NCBI RefSeq assembly: GCF_001507645.1
Contig: NZ_CP013909.1
Coordinates: 3,782,001 to 3,846,000 of the forward strand
Direction of reading: 5' to 3'
DNA from: Hymenobacter sedentarius
GTDB taxonomy: Bacteria > Bacteroidota > Bacteroidia > Cytophagales > Hymenobacteraceae
Length of the DNA: 64,000 nucleotides
The position numbers and the translations under genes are program-made. Below, one piece after another: positions 32,163-40,537 of the stretch (position 1 is the first letter of the stretch; every line of letters starts with the position of its first letter). The notes under the pieces are model-generated. The model saw only the letters and a program-made list of their open reading frames with translations, was not told the DNA's origin and ran no database searches.

Positions 32163-35100
32163 ATGCCTGCCTCCTTCCGCATCTACTCTTCTTCTGCCGG
32201 CTCCGGCAAGACCTACCAGCTCACCAAAGAATACCTGCTGCTGGCGCTGGGCGCCGACGACCCGGCCTATTTCAAGCGCATTCTGGCCATCACCTTCACC
32301 AACGACGCGGCAGGGGAAATGAAGGAGCGGATTGTGGGCGCGCTGCGCCGCTTTGCCTACCCCGAAAGCGGCAAGGCGGATGGGCTGCTGGCAGAAGTGG
32401 CGGCGGAGCTGGCAGCCAGCGGGCATCTGCCGCCCCATGCCCAAACCGCCGAGGAGCAGCAGCGGGAAGTGCAGCGCCGGGCCGCCGAAACGTTCCGGCT
32501 GGTGCTGTACCACTACGCCGACTTTGCGGTGAGCACGATTGACTCGTTTGTGCAGCGCATCGTGACGGCCTTCACCCGGGAGCTGGGTTTGCCGGCCACC
32601 TTCGAAGTTGAGCTGGATACGGATAGTGTGCTGCAAAGCGCCGTGGCCGCGCTGCTCGACAAAGTGAACCGGGACCCAAACAGCAAGCTGCTTTCGCAAA
32701 CCCTGGCCGAATACGCGCTGGGCCAGGCCGAAGAAGGCAAAAGCTGGAGCCGCCTGCCCGAGGAGTTGGCCGGCTTCGGCAAGGTGCTCTTTAATGAGAC
32801 GGTGCAAGAGGCGGTGGCTCAACTGGGCAAGCTTTCGCTCGCCGATTTCAGGCGGCTCGACAAGCAGATGCGCACGCGGCGCGCTGAGCTGGAAGCCCAG
32901 GTACTGGAAATTGGCCGGCAGGCCACTGAGGCCATCACAGCCGCGGGCCTCGACCCTACGCACCTGAGCGGCGGCAAAAACGGCATTTTCACGCATTTCG
33001 CCAATCCGCTGCGCTGGCTGCAGGCCGGCGATACGCCCACGGCTACGGCCCGCAAAGTGGTAGAAAGCGGCAAGTGGAGCAGCGGCCAGGCCAAAACCGA
33101 CAAACGCCTCGACGATGTGGAGGCCGTGCGACCGGCCCTGGAGGACGCGTTTCTGGCCTTGGCCGAAATCCGCCTGGCTCAACTTTCCAACTACGGCCTG
33201 CTGACCGCCATGCAGCCGTACTTGTTTCATGCCTCTCTGTTGAGCGAGCTCAATAAGCTGGTGGAGCAAATCAGCCAGGAACGCAACGTGGTGCTGATTT
33301 CGGAGTTTAACCGGCGCATTGCCAGCATTGTGCTCACCGAGCCGGTGCCGTTTTTGTACGAGCGGCTGGGCGAGAAGTACGAGCACATTCTCATCGACGA
33401 ATTTCAGGATACGTCGGTCCTGCAGTGGAACAACCTGCTGCCGCTGGTAGAAAACACGCTGGCCAACGGGCACTCCAGCCTGGCGGTGGGCGATGCCAAG
33501 CAGGCCATTTACCGCTGGCGCGGCGGCGAGATGGAGCAGATTCTGCGCCTGCACCAAGGCGACACCGCGGCGCTGGTAGCCCGGGCCCGCGACGAGGAAA
33601 TGCGCGAACTCTTGCGGCTACGCTACGAAACCCTGGACCCGGCCCTGCAGGCCAAGGCGCTGCAAATCAACTACCGCTCGGCGCGCGAGATTGTCGATTT
33701 CAACAACGCATTTTTTGAAGCGGTGAGCAACCGGCACGCGTCCCTGGGTTTGGTGGGCGGCATTTACGACGACGCCTTTGGCCAGCAAGTGCCCGAAGTC
33801 CGCGCCGGCACGCAGCCAGGGCACGTGGAGCTGCTGTTTACTCAAAAAGACGCGCCCGCCCGGTGGTTCGATGCCGCGACGGGGGCTTATACTGAAGAGC
33901 CGCTGCCGGGCCACCTGCCCGAAGCGCTGCTGACCTACGACGAAAGCACCTGCTACCTCACGCTGCAGCTGGTGGAACAGGCCCTGCGCGACGGCTTTGC
34001 CCTGGCCGACATTGCCGTGCTGTGCCGCACGCGGTACGCCAGTAAAATCATTGCCAAATTCCTGAAAGAACGGGGCTACGCCATCATTTCCGCCGATTCG
34101 CTGGCCCTGGAATTTGCCGAGGTGGTGAACCTGCTCGTGAGCATCCTTCGGGTGCTGCACCAGCCCGCCGATACCCTGGCCCGCGCCGAAGCGCTGCTGC
34201 TTGTAGATAAGGTAGTGCGGGGGCTCGCCCCCACCCCTGCCCGCGCCCGGCACATTGCCGAAATTGCTAACGACCTGCACGGCAAGCCGTTCTTTGATGA
34301 GCTGCGGGCCCTGGGCTACGACGTGCGGGAGGACGAAACCGGCAACCTGGGCCTCTACGAACTGGCCGAGCGCCTGCTCAATTTATTTGGCCTGCTGGGC
34401 CGCAACGGCGAGAGCGACTACCTGTTCCGCTTCCTCGACTTGACGCTGGAATACAGCCTGAAGTTTGGCAACAACCTAGGCAACTTCCTCACCCACTGGG
34501 AAGAGCGCAAGGGCCGCATCAGCATCAACGCGCCGGGCGGGCGGGCGGCCATCACAATTACCACGGTGCACAAAGCCAAGGGCCTGGCGTACGGCGTGGT
34601 CATCGTGCCCTTTGCCGACTGGAGCCTCGAGCCGCACCGCGGCACCCTGCTTTGGGGCCACCTGGAAGCGCCGGACAAGCCCTTGGAAGGTATGCCCGAG
34701 GTTGCGGTGGTCAGCCTGAGCAAAGGCATTCAGCAAACGGCGCTGGCCGCGCAGTACGACGAAGAGCGCGAAAAAACCTTCCTGGAAGGGCTCAATACGC
34801 TGTACGTGGCCTTTACGCGGCCGCGCCACCGGCTCTACGTTATCAGCAAGCGGCCCGAGGAAAAGAAAACGGCGAAATCGAGCGACGAAGCCGGGCCCGC
34901 TGCGCCCGGCACTGCGGCCCGCAACGTGGCCGATTTGCTCCACGGCTACCTGCTGGAGCGCGGCGTGTGGCAGGAAGACCAGGTGTCCTTTGTACTGTCG
35001 CAGGGGTCGATGGCCGTGCAGCAGGCGGCGGCCGCGCTGGCTCCCACCTTTACCCTCACTAACCTGGCCGCCGCCCCTTGGGAAGACCGCCTGAAGCTGC

Positions 35101-35597
35101 GCCGGCACGCCACCACGTTGTTCGACTTTGACGAGCAGCAAGCCCAGGGCGAGTGGAACCGTAAGCTGCACTACGCCCTCCGCCGCCTGCTCACGGCCGC
35201 CGACGTGGGCCGGGTAGCGAGCCAGCTCGTGGCCGAAGGCATCCTGGGCGCCCGCGAACGGTCCGCCCTAGTCGAGAGCCTGGAAAAGCTGGTGAGCGAC
35301 CCGCGCCTGGCCCCCTACTTTGCTCCGCACCTAAGCGTGGAAACCGAGCGGGAAATACTTGTTGGCGGGGTGCGCCTGCGCGACTACAAGCCCGACCGCG
35401 TGGTACTGGCCCCTTCGCTGGAAGTGTCGGACCGCACCGGGGGCCGCGTCACGCTGCTGGATTTCCGGCTGCCACCGCCCCACGAAAAACATAAGCGGCT
35501 GCTGCGCAATTACGCCACGCTATTTGAGCAATTGGGCTACGCCGAGGTGCGAGGCATTATTTATTACTTCGGCACCGGGGAAGTGGTGCTGGTTTGA
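32163..35597 (+). CDS. UvrD/Rep-family helicase, AddA-like, with altered C-terminal nuclease region
   Basis: An 1144-residue superfamily 1 helicase of the AddA/RecB kind used in double-strand-break repair. Walker A is SSSAGSGKTYQLTKEYL (residues 9-25), then ILIDEFQDTSVLQWNN, AVGDAKQAIYRWRGG, INYRSAREIVDFNN, ITTVHKAKGLAYGVVIVPF and LYVAFTRPRHRLYV. The C-terminal 120 residues resemble the PD-(D/E)XK nuclease domain (LRDYKPDRVVLA; RVTLLDFRLPPP; LLRNYATLF), but the expected Asp-Tyr-Lys is Asp-Phe-Arg, so the nuclease may be inactive. No AddB gene is adjacent. Start at the ATG at 32163. Confidence 0.88.
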   Translation: MPASFRIYSSSAGSGKTYQLTKEYLLLALGADDPAYFKRILAITFTNDAAGEMKERIVGALRRFAYPESGKADGLLAEVAAELAASGHLPPHAQTAEEQQREVQRRAAETFRLVLYHYADFAVSTIDSFVQRIVTAFTRELGLPATFEVELDTDSVLQSAVAALLDKVNRDPNSKLLSQTLAEYALGQAEEGKSWSRLPEELAGFGKVLFNETVQEAVAQLGKLSLADFRRLDKQMRTRRAELEAQVLEIGRQATEAITAAGLDPTHLSGGKNGIFTHFANPLRWLQAGDTPTATARKVVESGKWSSGQAKTDKRLDDVEAVRPALEDAFLALAEIRLAQLSNYGLLTAMQPYLFHASLLSELNKLVEQISQERNVVLISEFNRRIASIVLTEPVPFLYERLGEKYEHILIDEFQDTSVLQWNNLLPLVENTLANGHSSLAVGDAKQAIYRWRGGEMEQILRLHQGDTAALVARARDEEMRELLRLRYETLDPALQAKALQINYRSAREIVDFNNAFFEAVSNRHASLGLVGGIYDDAFGQQVPEVRAGTQPGHVELLFTQKDAPARWFDAATGAYTEEPLPGHLPEALLTYDESTCYLTLQLVEQALRDGFALADIAVLCRTRYASKIIAKFLKERGYAIISADSLALEFAEVVNLLVSILRVLHQPADTLARAEALLLVDKVVRGLAPTPARARHIAEIANDLHGKPFFDELRALGYDVREDETGNLGLYELAERLLNLFGLLGRNGESDYLFRFLDLTLEYSLKFGNNLGNFLTHWEERKGRISINAPGGRAAITITTVHKAKGLAYGVVIVPFADWSLEPHRGTLLWGHLEAPDKPLEGMPEVAVVSLSKGIQQTALAAQYDEEREKTFLEGLNTLYVAFTRPRHRLYVISKRPEEKKTAKSSDEAGPAAPGTAARNVADLLHGYLLERGVWQEDQVSFVLSQGSMAVQQAAAALAPTFTLTNLAAAPWEDRLKLRRHATTLFDFDEQQAQGEWNRKLHYALRRLLTAADVGRVASQLVAEGILGARERSALVESLEKLVSDPRLAPYFAPHLSVETEREILVGGVRLRDYKPDRVVLAPSLEVSDRTGGRVTLLDFRLPPPHEKHKRLLRNYATLFEQLGYAEVRGIIYYFGTGEVVLV

Positions 35598-35642
35598 GGG
35601 CGGTGAAATGGGGGTTGAGCTGAACCTTGGGCCTCCCCTGCC

Positions 35643-35650
35643 GAACTTTG
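35643..35650 (+). promoter_or_regulatory. GAACTTTG element 4 nt before the LRR-kinase start
   Basis: One base from TAnnTTTG, and immediately before the ATG at 35655, matching the leaderless pattern seen at other genes. Confidence 0.4.
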
Positions 35651-35654
35651 ACCC

Positions 35655-37022
35655 ATGCACACCCTTGAACAACTGCGCGCCGGGAAGCTGGCCGGCATTC
35701 AGCGGCTCGATATGGCCGCGGGCTTGACGGAGTTTCCTCGCGAGATATTCGACCTTGCCGACACGCTTGAAGTACTGAACCTCTCGGGCAACGCCCTGAC
35801 CGAACTGCCCGACGACCTGGGCCGTCTGCACAAGCTGCGCGTGCTGTTTTGCTCCGACAACCGCTTTACCACCGTGCCCAAGGTGTTGGGGCAATGCCCG
35901 CAACTGAGCATGGTCGGCTTCAAGGCCAACCAAATCCGTACCCTGCCGGCCGCAGCCCTCACGCCGGCCCTGCGCTGGTTGATTCTTACTGACAACCAGC
36001 TCACCGAACTGCCCGAGGAGATTGGGGATTGTCTGCAAATGCAAAAGCTGATGCTGGCCGGCAACCAACTGCGGCAACTGCCCGAGAGCCTGAGCCGCTG
36101 CACGCAGCTGGAGCTGCTCCGCATTGCGGCCAACCAGCTCACAACCCTGCCCGCCTGGCTGCTGGCAATGCCGCGCCTGACCTGGCTGGCCTATGCCGGC
36201 AACCCGTTTTGCGAGCGGGCCGAAACGGCAGCCGTGGCCCAGCACCCCATCGCCACCATCGCTTGGGCGGAACTGGCCATCGAGCAGCAGCTGGGCGAAG
36301 GGGCTTCGGGCGTGATTTACCGAGCGCAGTGGCAGAAAGCGGGCGCCGCTACCGCTGAGGTTGCCGTCAAGCTATTCAAAGGTGCCCTGACCAGCGACGG
36401 CCTGCCGCACAGCGAAATGGCGGCCTGCATCAGCGCTGGCGCGCACCCCAACCTGATTGCCGTGGAAGGCAAGGTAGCTCAACATCCTGCCAAAGCCGAA
36501 GGGCTGGTACTTGAGCTGATTAGTCCCGCTTTTCAGAACCTGGCGGGCCCGCCCAGCCTGGCTTCCTGCACGCGCGACGTGTATGCGGCCGACGCTTCTT
36601 TCACCCTGGAAACGGCCCTGCGGCTGGCCACCGGAATAGCCGCCGCGGCCGCCCAGCTCCACGCCAACGGCATTCTGCACGGCGACTTATACGCTCACAA
36701 CATTCTAACCACTGACACGGGCGACGCGCTATTAGGCGATTTTGGGGCGGCTTGCTTTTTCTTGCCCGATGAGCCCGACACGGCCCGCAGCCTGCAGCAG
36801 CTAGAAGCACGGGCCTTCGGGTGCCTGCTGGAAGAATTACTGGAGCGCTGCCCGGTTTCGGAGGCCACGCCAAAGCCTCTTGAGGCCCTCTGGAACTTGC
36901 AGCGGCAATGCGTGCAGCCCACCGTGGCTGCCCGGCCCGTGTTCAGCGAAATTCACCGCTCGCTCTTGCAAGTGCAGCAGTTGGCTGCCCAAATACCAGC
37001 CGGTAGCAGTCAGTTGAGCTAA
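35655..37022 (+). CDS. Leucine-rich-repeat protein kinase fusion
   Basis: A 455-residue cytosolic protein with an N-terminal LRR array at about residues 15-185 (units such as LNLSGNALTELPDDLGRLHK) and a eukaryotic-like kinase domain at about 205-440. The kinase has GEGASGVIYRA, Lys 239 in VAVKLF, HGDLYAHN with Asp 344 and Asn 349, and Asp 362 in GDFGAA. The catalytic loop is HGD rather than HRD but the essential residues are present, so an active Ser/Thr kinase is likely. No membrane segment. The LRR part probably binds a protein or peptide. Target unknown. Confidence 0.9.
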   Translation: MHTLEQLRAGKLAGIQRLDMAAGLTEFPREIFDLADTLEVLNLSGNALTELPDDLGRLHKLRVLFCSDNRFTTVPKVLGQCPQLSMVGFKANQIRTLPAAALTPALRWLILTDNQLTELPEEIGDCLQMQKLMLAGNQLRQLPESLSRCTQLELLRIAANQLTTLPAWLLAMPRLTWLAYAGNPFCERAETAAVAQHPIATIAWAELAIEQQLGEGASGVIYRAQWQKAGAATAEVAVKLFKGALTSDGLPHSEMAACISAGAHPNLIAVEGKVAQHPAKAEGLVLELISPAFQNLAGPPSLASCTRDVYAADASFTLETALRLATGIAAAAAQLHANGILHGDLYAHNILTTDTGDALLGDFGAACFFLPDEPDTARSLQQLEARAFGCLLEELLERCPVSEATPKPLEALWNLQRQCVQPTVAARPVFSEIHRSLLQVQQLAAQIPAGSSQLS

Positions 37023-37041
37023 ATACTCTCGTTTTTGCGCG

Positions 37042-38415
37042 CTACTTGCTGGCGGCAGGCTCGGGGGCAATGCGCGTGGGTGTTTGCTGGCCGGCCACGA
37101 TGCCGCTGGCGCTCTGCGCAATGGCCTGGATGATGGCCGTCATGTTGGGCAGGTTCAGGCTTTCTACCTCGTCGTCGACCGAATGGTACAGCTTGTCGTC
37201 GGGAATCTGGTCGCTGCTGATGGTGTGGGCCGGCACCCCAAGCTTAGCCAGGGTAGCGTTGTCGGAGCGGTAAAACAGGTTTTGCTCGGGGTACGGGTCG
37301 GGCTCGAAGCGGAACTTGCTGCCCGTTAGGTTGGCTTGCAGCAGCTGGCCAAAGTCCGACTTGTCGAAACCCGTGATGAAAGCGGTGTTGGGCCCAAACT
37401 TGGCCTCTTTGCCAATCATCTCAATGTTGAACATGGCCACCACCTGCTCCGGGGCGAGCTGCTGGGAGAAGTAGCGGGCCCCAAACCCGCCCACTTCCTC
37501 GGCCGCAAACGCCGTGAAAATGAGCGGCCGGGCATTGTCGTTTCTCAGCTTGAAATACTCCGCCAGCGCCACTACCGCGGTGGTCCCGCTGGCGTCGTCG
37601 TCGGCTCCATTGGCAATGGAATCGCCAGCGGCGGAGGGCTTGATGATGCCCAGGTGGTCATAATGGCCCGAAAACACCACTTTTTCTTTGGCCCGCGCCG
37701 TGTCGCGCCCGGGCAGCATGCCCACCACGTTGCGCAGTTCGGTAACCACCTGCTCGGTCTTGCCCTTCACTTCAAACGTGATGCTCTTGGCCGTGGCGTT
37801 GTTGGCCAGGCCCGGGGCGGTGGGCGTAACGAGCACCACGCAGGAATACGGGCTGCCCGCCTCCGTAGCCCGAAACCGCACTTGCCGCCGGCTATCCACC
37901 AGCTTCTTGAAGTCGGCGCTGTGGATGGGGTCTAGCAGCACCAGCAGGTTCTGGCTGGGCCGCCGGATTTTGCTCAACACCTGCCCAAAATCGCCGTTGG
38001 TCGTAATGGTGAGCACCTCCAAGTCAGGCGTTTGCTGGGTCCACTCCACAGTGGGTTGGTTGCTGACAAGCAGCAGCTTGTCTGCCGCGATGGCGGTCCC
38101 GTTCAGCGTCGCGCTCAGCCCGGCCACCCGCGAACTATATACCGGAAACACCTGCTCGAATCCCGCAGCGCCCGGCAACGGCTGCAGCCCAATGCGCTGA
38201 AATTCGCCCGCCAGAAATTGAGTTGCCTTTAGCCCGCCCGGCTGGCCGGTGCCCCGGCCCTGCATGGCGTCGCCAGCCAAGGTGGTGAGCACCCGCCCTA
38301 CCGTGACCGCCGAAACCAGCAGCGTCGCAGGGGCGGCTTTTGGGGCTTTGCGCCGTTGGGCGGGGGCGGTGAGAGCCGTGAGCGCCAGCGCCAAAGTGAG
38401 CAGGTGTGCTTTCAT
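37042..38415 (-). CDS. Secreted M28 family zinc peptidase
   Basis: A 457-residue secreted metallopeptidase, likely an aminopeptidase. Signal peptide at residues 1-19 (ALALTALTAPAQ end). The M28 zinc ligands are visible: His 251 (SGHYDHLG), Asp 272/273 (NGADDDASGT), the Glu pair 306-307 (AAEEVG), Glu 332 (NIEMIG) and His 411 (LYHSVDDE). Length and order match the family with an inserted PA-like region. Processes peptides in the periplasm or outside. Confidence 0.9.
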   Translation of the reverse strand: MKAHLLTLALALTALTAPAQRRKAPKAAPATLLVSAVTVGRVLTTLAGDAMQGRGTGQPGGLKATQFLAGEFQRIGLQPLPGAAGFEQVFPVYSSRVAGLSATLNGTAIAADKLLLVSNQPTVEWTQQTPDLEVLTITTNGDFGQVLSKIRRPSQNLLVLLDPIHSADFKKLVDSRRQVRFRATEAGSPYSCVVLVTPTAPGLANNATAKSITFEVKGKTEQVVTELRNVVGMLPGRDTARAKEKVVFSGHYDHLGIIKPSAAGDSIANGADDDASGTTAVVALAEYFKLRNDNARPLIFTAFAAEEVGGFGARYFSQQLAPEQVVAMFNIEMIGKEAKFGPNTAFITGFDKSDFGQLLQANLTGSKFRFEPDPYPEQNLFYRSDNATLAKLGVPAHTISSDQIPDDKLYHSVDDEVESLNLPNMTAIIQAIAQSASGIVAGQQTPTRIAPEPAASK

Positions 38416-38572
38416 TTCAACTATTTGAAGGGTAGCGCCTTATTTCAAGAACCACCCAAAGGTTTTAGGTTTGGCGCAGCAACATTGCGCTTGGCGCAAA
38501 CATACACCTGCCCCAGTCGGAACGGCTATTCTATTAGTAACAATAAATGGCCAGGCTGGCACCCTTGGCCGT

Positions 38573-39499
38573 TTATTTCGTGAGCCACCCGTTGGCGTCG
38601 AGCCAGTTTTTAAGGTGCTCGGTCCAGTCGTCTTTGGTGGTTTTGTTGTGCAGGCCGAAGCCGTGGCCGCCGTGGGGGTACAGGTGCATTTCGGCGGGCA
38701 CGCCGTGGCGCAGGCAGGCCTGGTAGAATACGATGCTGTTGTTGACGGGCACCGTCTTGTCGTCCTGGGCATGTACCAGGAAGGTGGGCGGCGTTTGGGT
38801 CGTCACCTGCAACTCGTTGGAATACTGGCGCACCTGCCCCCCCGTAGGGGTTTTGCCCAGCAGGTTGTCGCGGGAGCCGGGGTGGCGCAGGCTGTCGCTG
38901 AAGCTGATAACCGGGTACATCAGCACTAGGAAGGCGGGCCGCACCGAAACGGGGCCGGGATTGGGGCCCACGGGCTTCGCAAACTGCGTTCCGGCCCAGG
39001 CGGCCAGGTGACCACCGGCCGAAAAGCCCACCAGGCCAATGCGCTCGGGGTTGAGGCTATACTTGGCGGCTTGCTGGCGCACGAGGCGTAGGGCCTGCTG
39101 GGCATCGAGCAAGGGCGCCATGGTCTTGTCGGGCTGGCTCTGGTCGTTGGGCAGACGGTATTTCAGCACGAAGGCCGTCACCCCCATTTCGTTGAGCCGC
39201 TTGGCCACGTCGTACCCCTCGCTGTCGATGGAAAGGCGCGTGTAGCCGCCGCCGGGGCAAATGATGACGGCCGTGCCGTTGGCAGTGCCGGGCGCGGGCA
39301 AAAAGGCCGTTAAGTTGGGCTGCACCACGTTGGAGATGCGCACCCCGCCGTTGGCCAACGTAATGCTCGTTTCCTGGACCTCGCTGGGCTTGGAATCGGG
39401 GATGGTGCCGGAGTAAAGCGGGAAGGTTTGCTGGGCCAGCAAGCGGCTGGCAGCCAGCAGCACGAGGCCAGGAACGAGGAAAAAGCAGGTTATTTTCAT
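38573..39499 (-). CDS. Secreted alpha/beta hydrolase, acetyl-esterase-like
   Basis: A 308-residue secreted esterase of the BD-FAE / acetylxylan-esterase type. From the ATG at 39499 there is a signal peptide (FFLVPGLVLLAASRLLAQ). GGGYTRLSIDSEGYDVAK is the oxyanion segment, the nucleophile is in VGFSAGGHLA, and the acid and His are near DDKTVPVNNS and YPHGGHGFG. Substrates are probably acetylated carbohydrates or small esters; the exact one is unknown. Same strand as the M28 peptidase gene, 157 bp away. Confidence 0.88.
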   Translation of the reverse strand: MKITCFFLVPGLVLLAASRLLAQQTFPLYSGTIPDSKPSEVQETSITLANGGVRISNVVQPNLTAFLPAPGTANGTAVIICPGGGYTRLSIDSEGYDVAKRLNEMGVTAFVLKYRLPNDQSQPDKTMAPLLDAQQALRLVRQQAAKYSLNPERIGLVGFSAGGHLAAWAGTQFAKPVGPNPGPVSVRPAFLVLMYPVISFSDSLRHPGSRDNLLGKTPTGGQVRQYSNELQVTTQTPPTFLVHAQDDKTVPVNNSIVFYQACLRHGVPAEMHLYPHGGHGFGLHNKTTKDDWTEHLKNWLDANGWLTK

Positions 39500-39639
39500 A
39501 GATAACGCAATTGTACGAACGGTTGAGCTAAATAGCCACATGGTGGCATTATCTTACACAGATTTTCTATTTTTCAAGGAAATTACAACAAAATGCAACC
39601 CTAAATGAACCATGCCGTAGCCCGGCGGGTCTTGGCTGC

Positions 39640-40464
39640 ATGCGAAAGACCACTCTGTTGGCCGTCGCTGCTCTGCTGAGCAGCCCCGGCCTCACCCTGG
39701 CCCAGAACACGCCGGAAGAAAACAACCCCAACGTTGATGCCCCTTTCGTGCGAAATATTCGCGCCGACCGCCCCGGGCAAACCATCACCGCGCAGGTGCT
39801 GCAGCCTGGCCGCTTTCAACTGGAAGTAGGCACGCTGCGGACGGCTCCCAGCCTGGGCCCGAGCATGTTGAGCACCGGCGCCACCCTCCGCGTGGGTTTC
39901 TTCAACAGCATGGAGCTGCGCGTAACCCAGCCGTACTTTCACAACTACCGCCGCCTCAACCCCGAATCGGGCCAAATGGAAGCGGCCCCGGGCTGGGCGC
40001 CGGTAGTAGTGGGGGCCAAGTTCATGATTTCGCCCAACTACGATACCCGCACCCAAGTGGCGCTGCTGGTGGAGTCGCCAATTCCGAATACCGGCAGCGA
40101 GGCCTTGGCGGCTAAGACCCTCGCCCCCAGCGCCCGGCTGCTCGTTAGCGAGCAACTTGGGCAGCGCTACGGCATCGAAGCAAACTTCGGCTTCAGCCAA
40201 CCCGGCATGAAAGCGGCCGACATCGAGAAAGGCCAATTCCTGGGCACCTTGGCCCTGAATGGCGCCATTACCAATAAGACCGGTTTTTTCGTGGAGGCCT
40301 ACGGCACCGGCCGCTCGGTGCTCACTTCCGGCACCACGGCGGGCCTGTACTGGCGCCCCGTACCGCAAGCTCGCGTAGATATCAATGCCGGCCGCGTGCT
40401 CGGCGGGCCGGCCAGCGGCACGGCTACCCTAGGCGCCGGCCTGACCTTTAAGCTGGGCCAATAA
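39640..40464 (+). CDS. Outer-membrane transporter-like protein (MetA/phenol-degradation type)
   Basis: A 274-residue secreted protein with a signal peptide (LLAVAALLSSPGLTLAQ) and a beta-barrel pattern of alternating strands; NIRADRPGQTITAQVLQPG near residue 38 is typical of the putative transporter family often annotated as MetA pathway of phenol degradation. The C-terminus (ATLGAGLTFKLGQ) is a typical terminal strand. Likely an outer-membrane channel or porin-like protein; the annotation of phenol degradation is not supported by context. Confidence 0.75.
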   Translation: MRKTTLLAVAALLSSPGLTLAQNTPEENNPNVDAPFVRNIRADRPGQTITAQVLQPGRFQLEVGTLRTAPSLGPSMLSTGATLRVGFFNSMELRVTQPYFHNYRRLNPESGQMEAAPGWAPVVVGAKFMISPNYDTRTQVALLVESPIPNTGSEALAAKTLAPSARLLVSEQLGQRYGIEANFGFSQPGMKAADIEKGQFLGTLALNGAITNKTGFFVEAYGTGRSVLTSGTTAGLYWRPVPQARVDINAGRVLGGPASGTATLGAGLTFKLGQ

Positions 40465-40475
40465 CGCATTCACCC

Positions 40476-40529
40476 AAAAAAAGCGGGCCGCGGCTGGATA
40501 CACTCCGGCTGCGGCCCGCTTTTTTGGTT
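40476..40529. terminator. Bidirectional terminator before pyruvate carboxylase
   Basis: AAAAAAAGCGGGCCGC pairs with GCGGCCCGCTTTTTT, with a further GGCTGG/CCGGCT inner stem; serves both convergent genes. Confidence 0.9.
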
Positions 40530-40537
40530 TATTGAAT

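Noticed and set aside
32157..33557. 466-codon frame opposite the AddA-like helicase
   Set aside because: The sense frame has every superfamily 1 motif; this one is His, Leu and Gln-rich shadow.
34076..34285. Short frames with Ser/Arg-rich composition in the helicase
   Set aside because: Shadow of the intact large gene in another frame.
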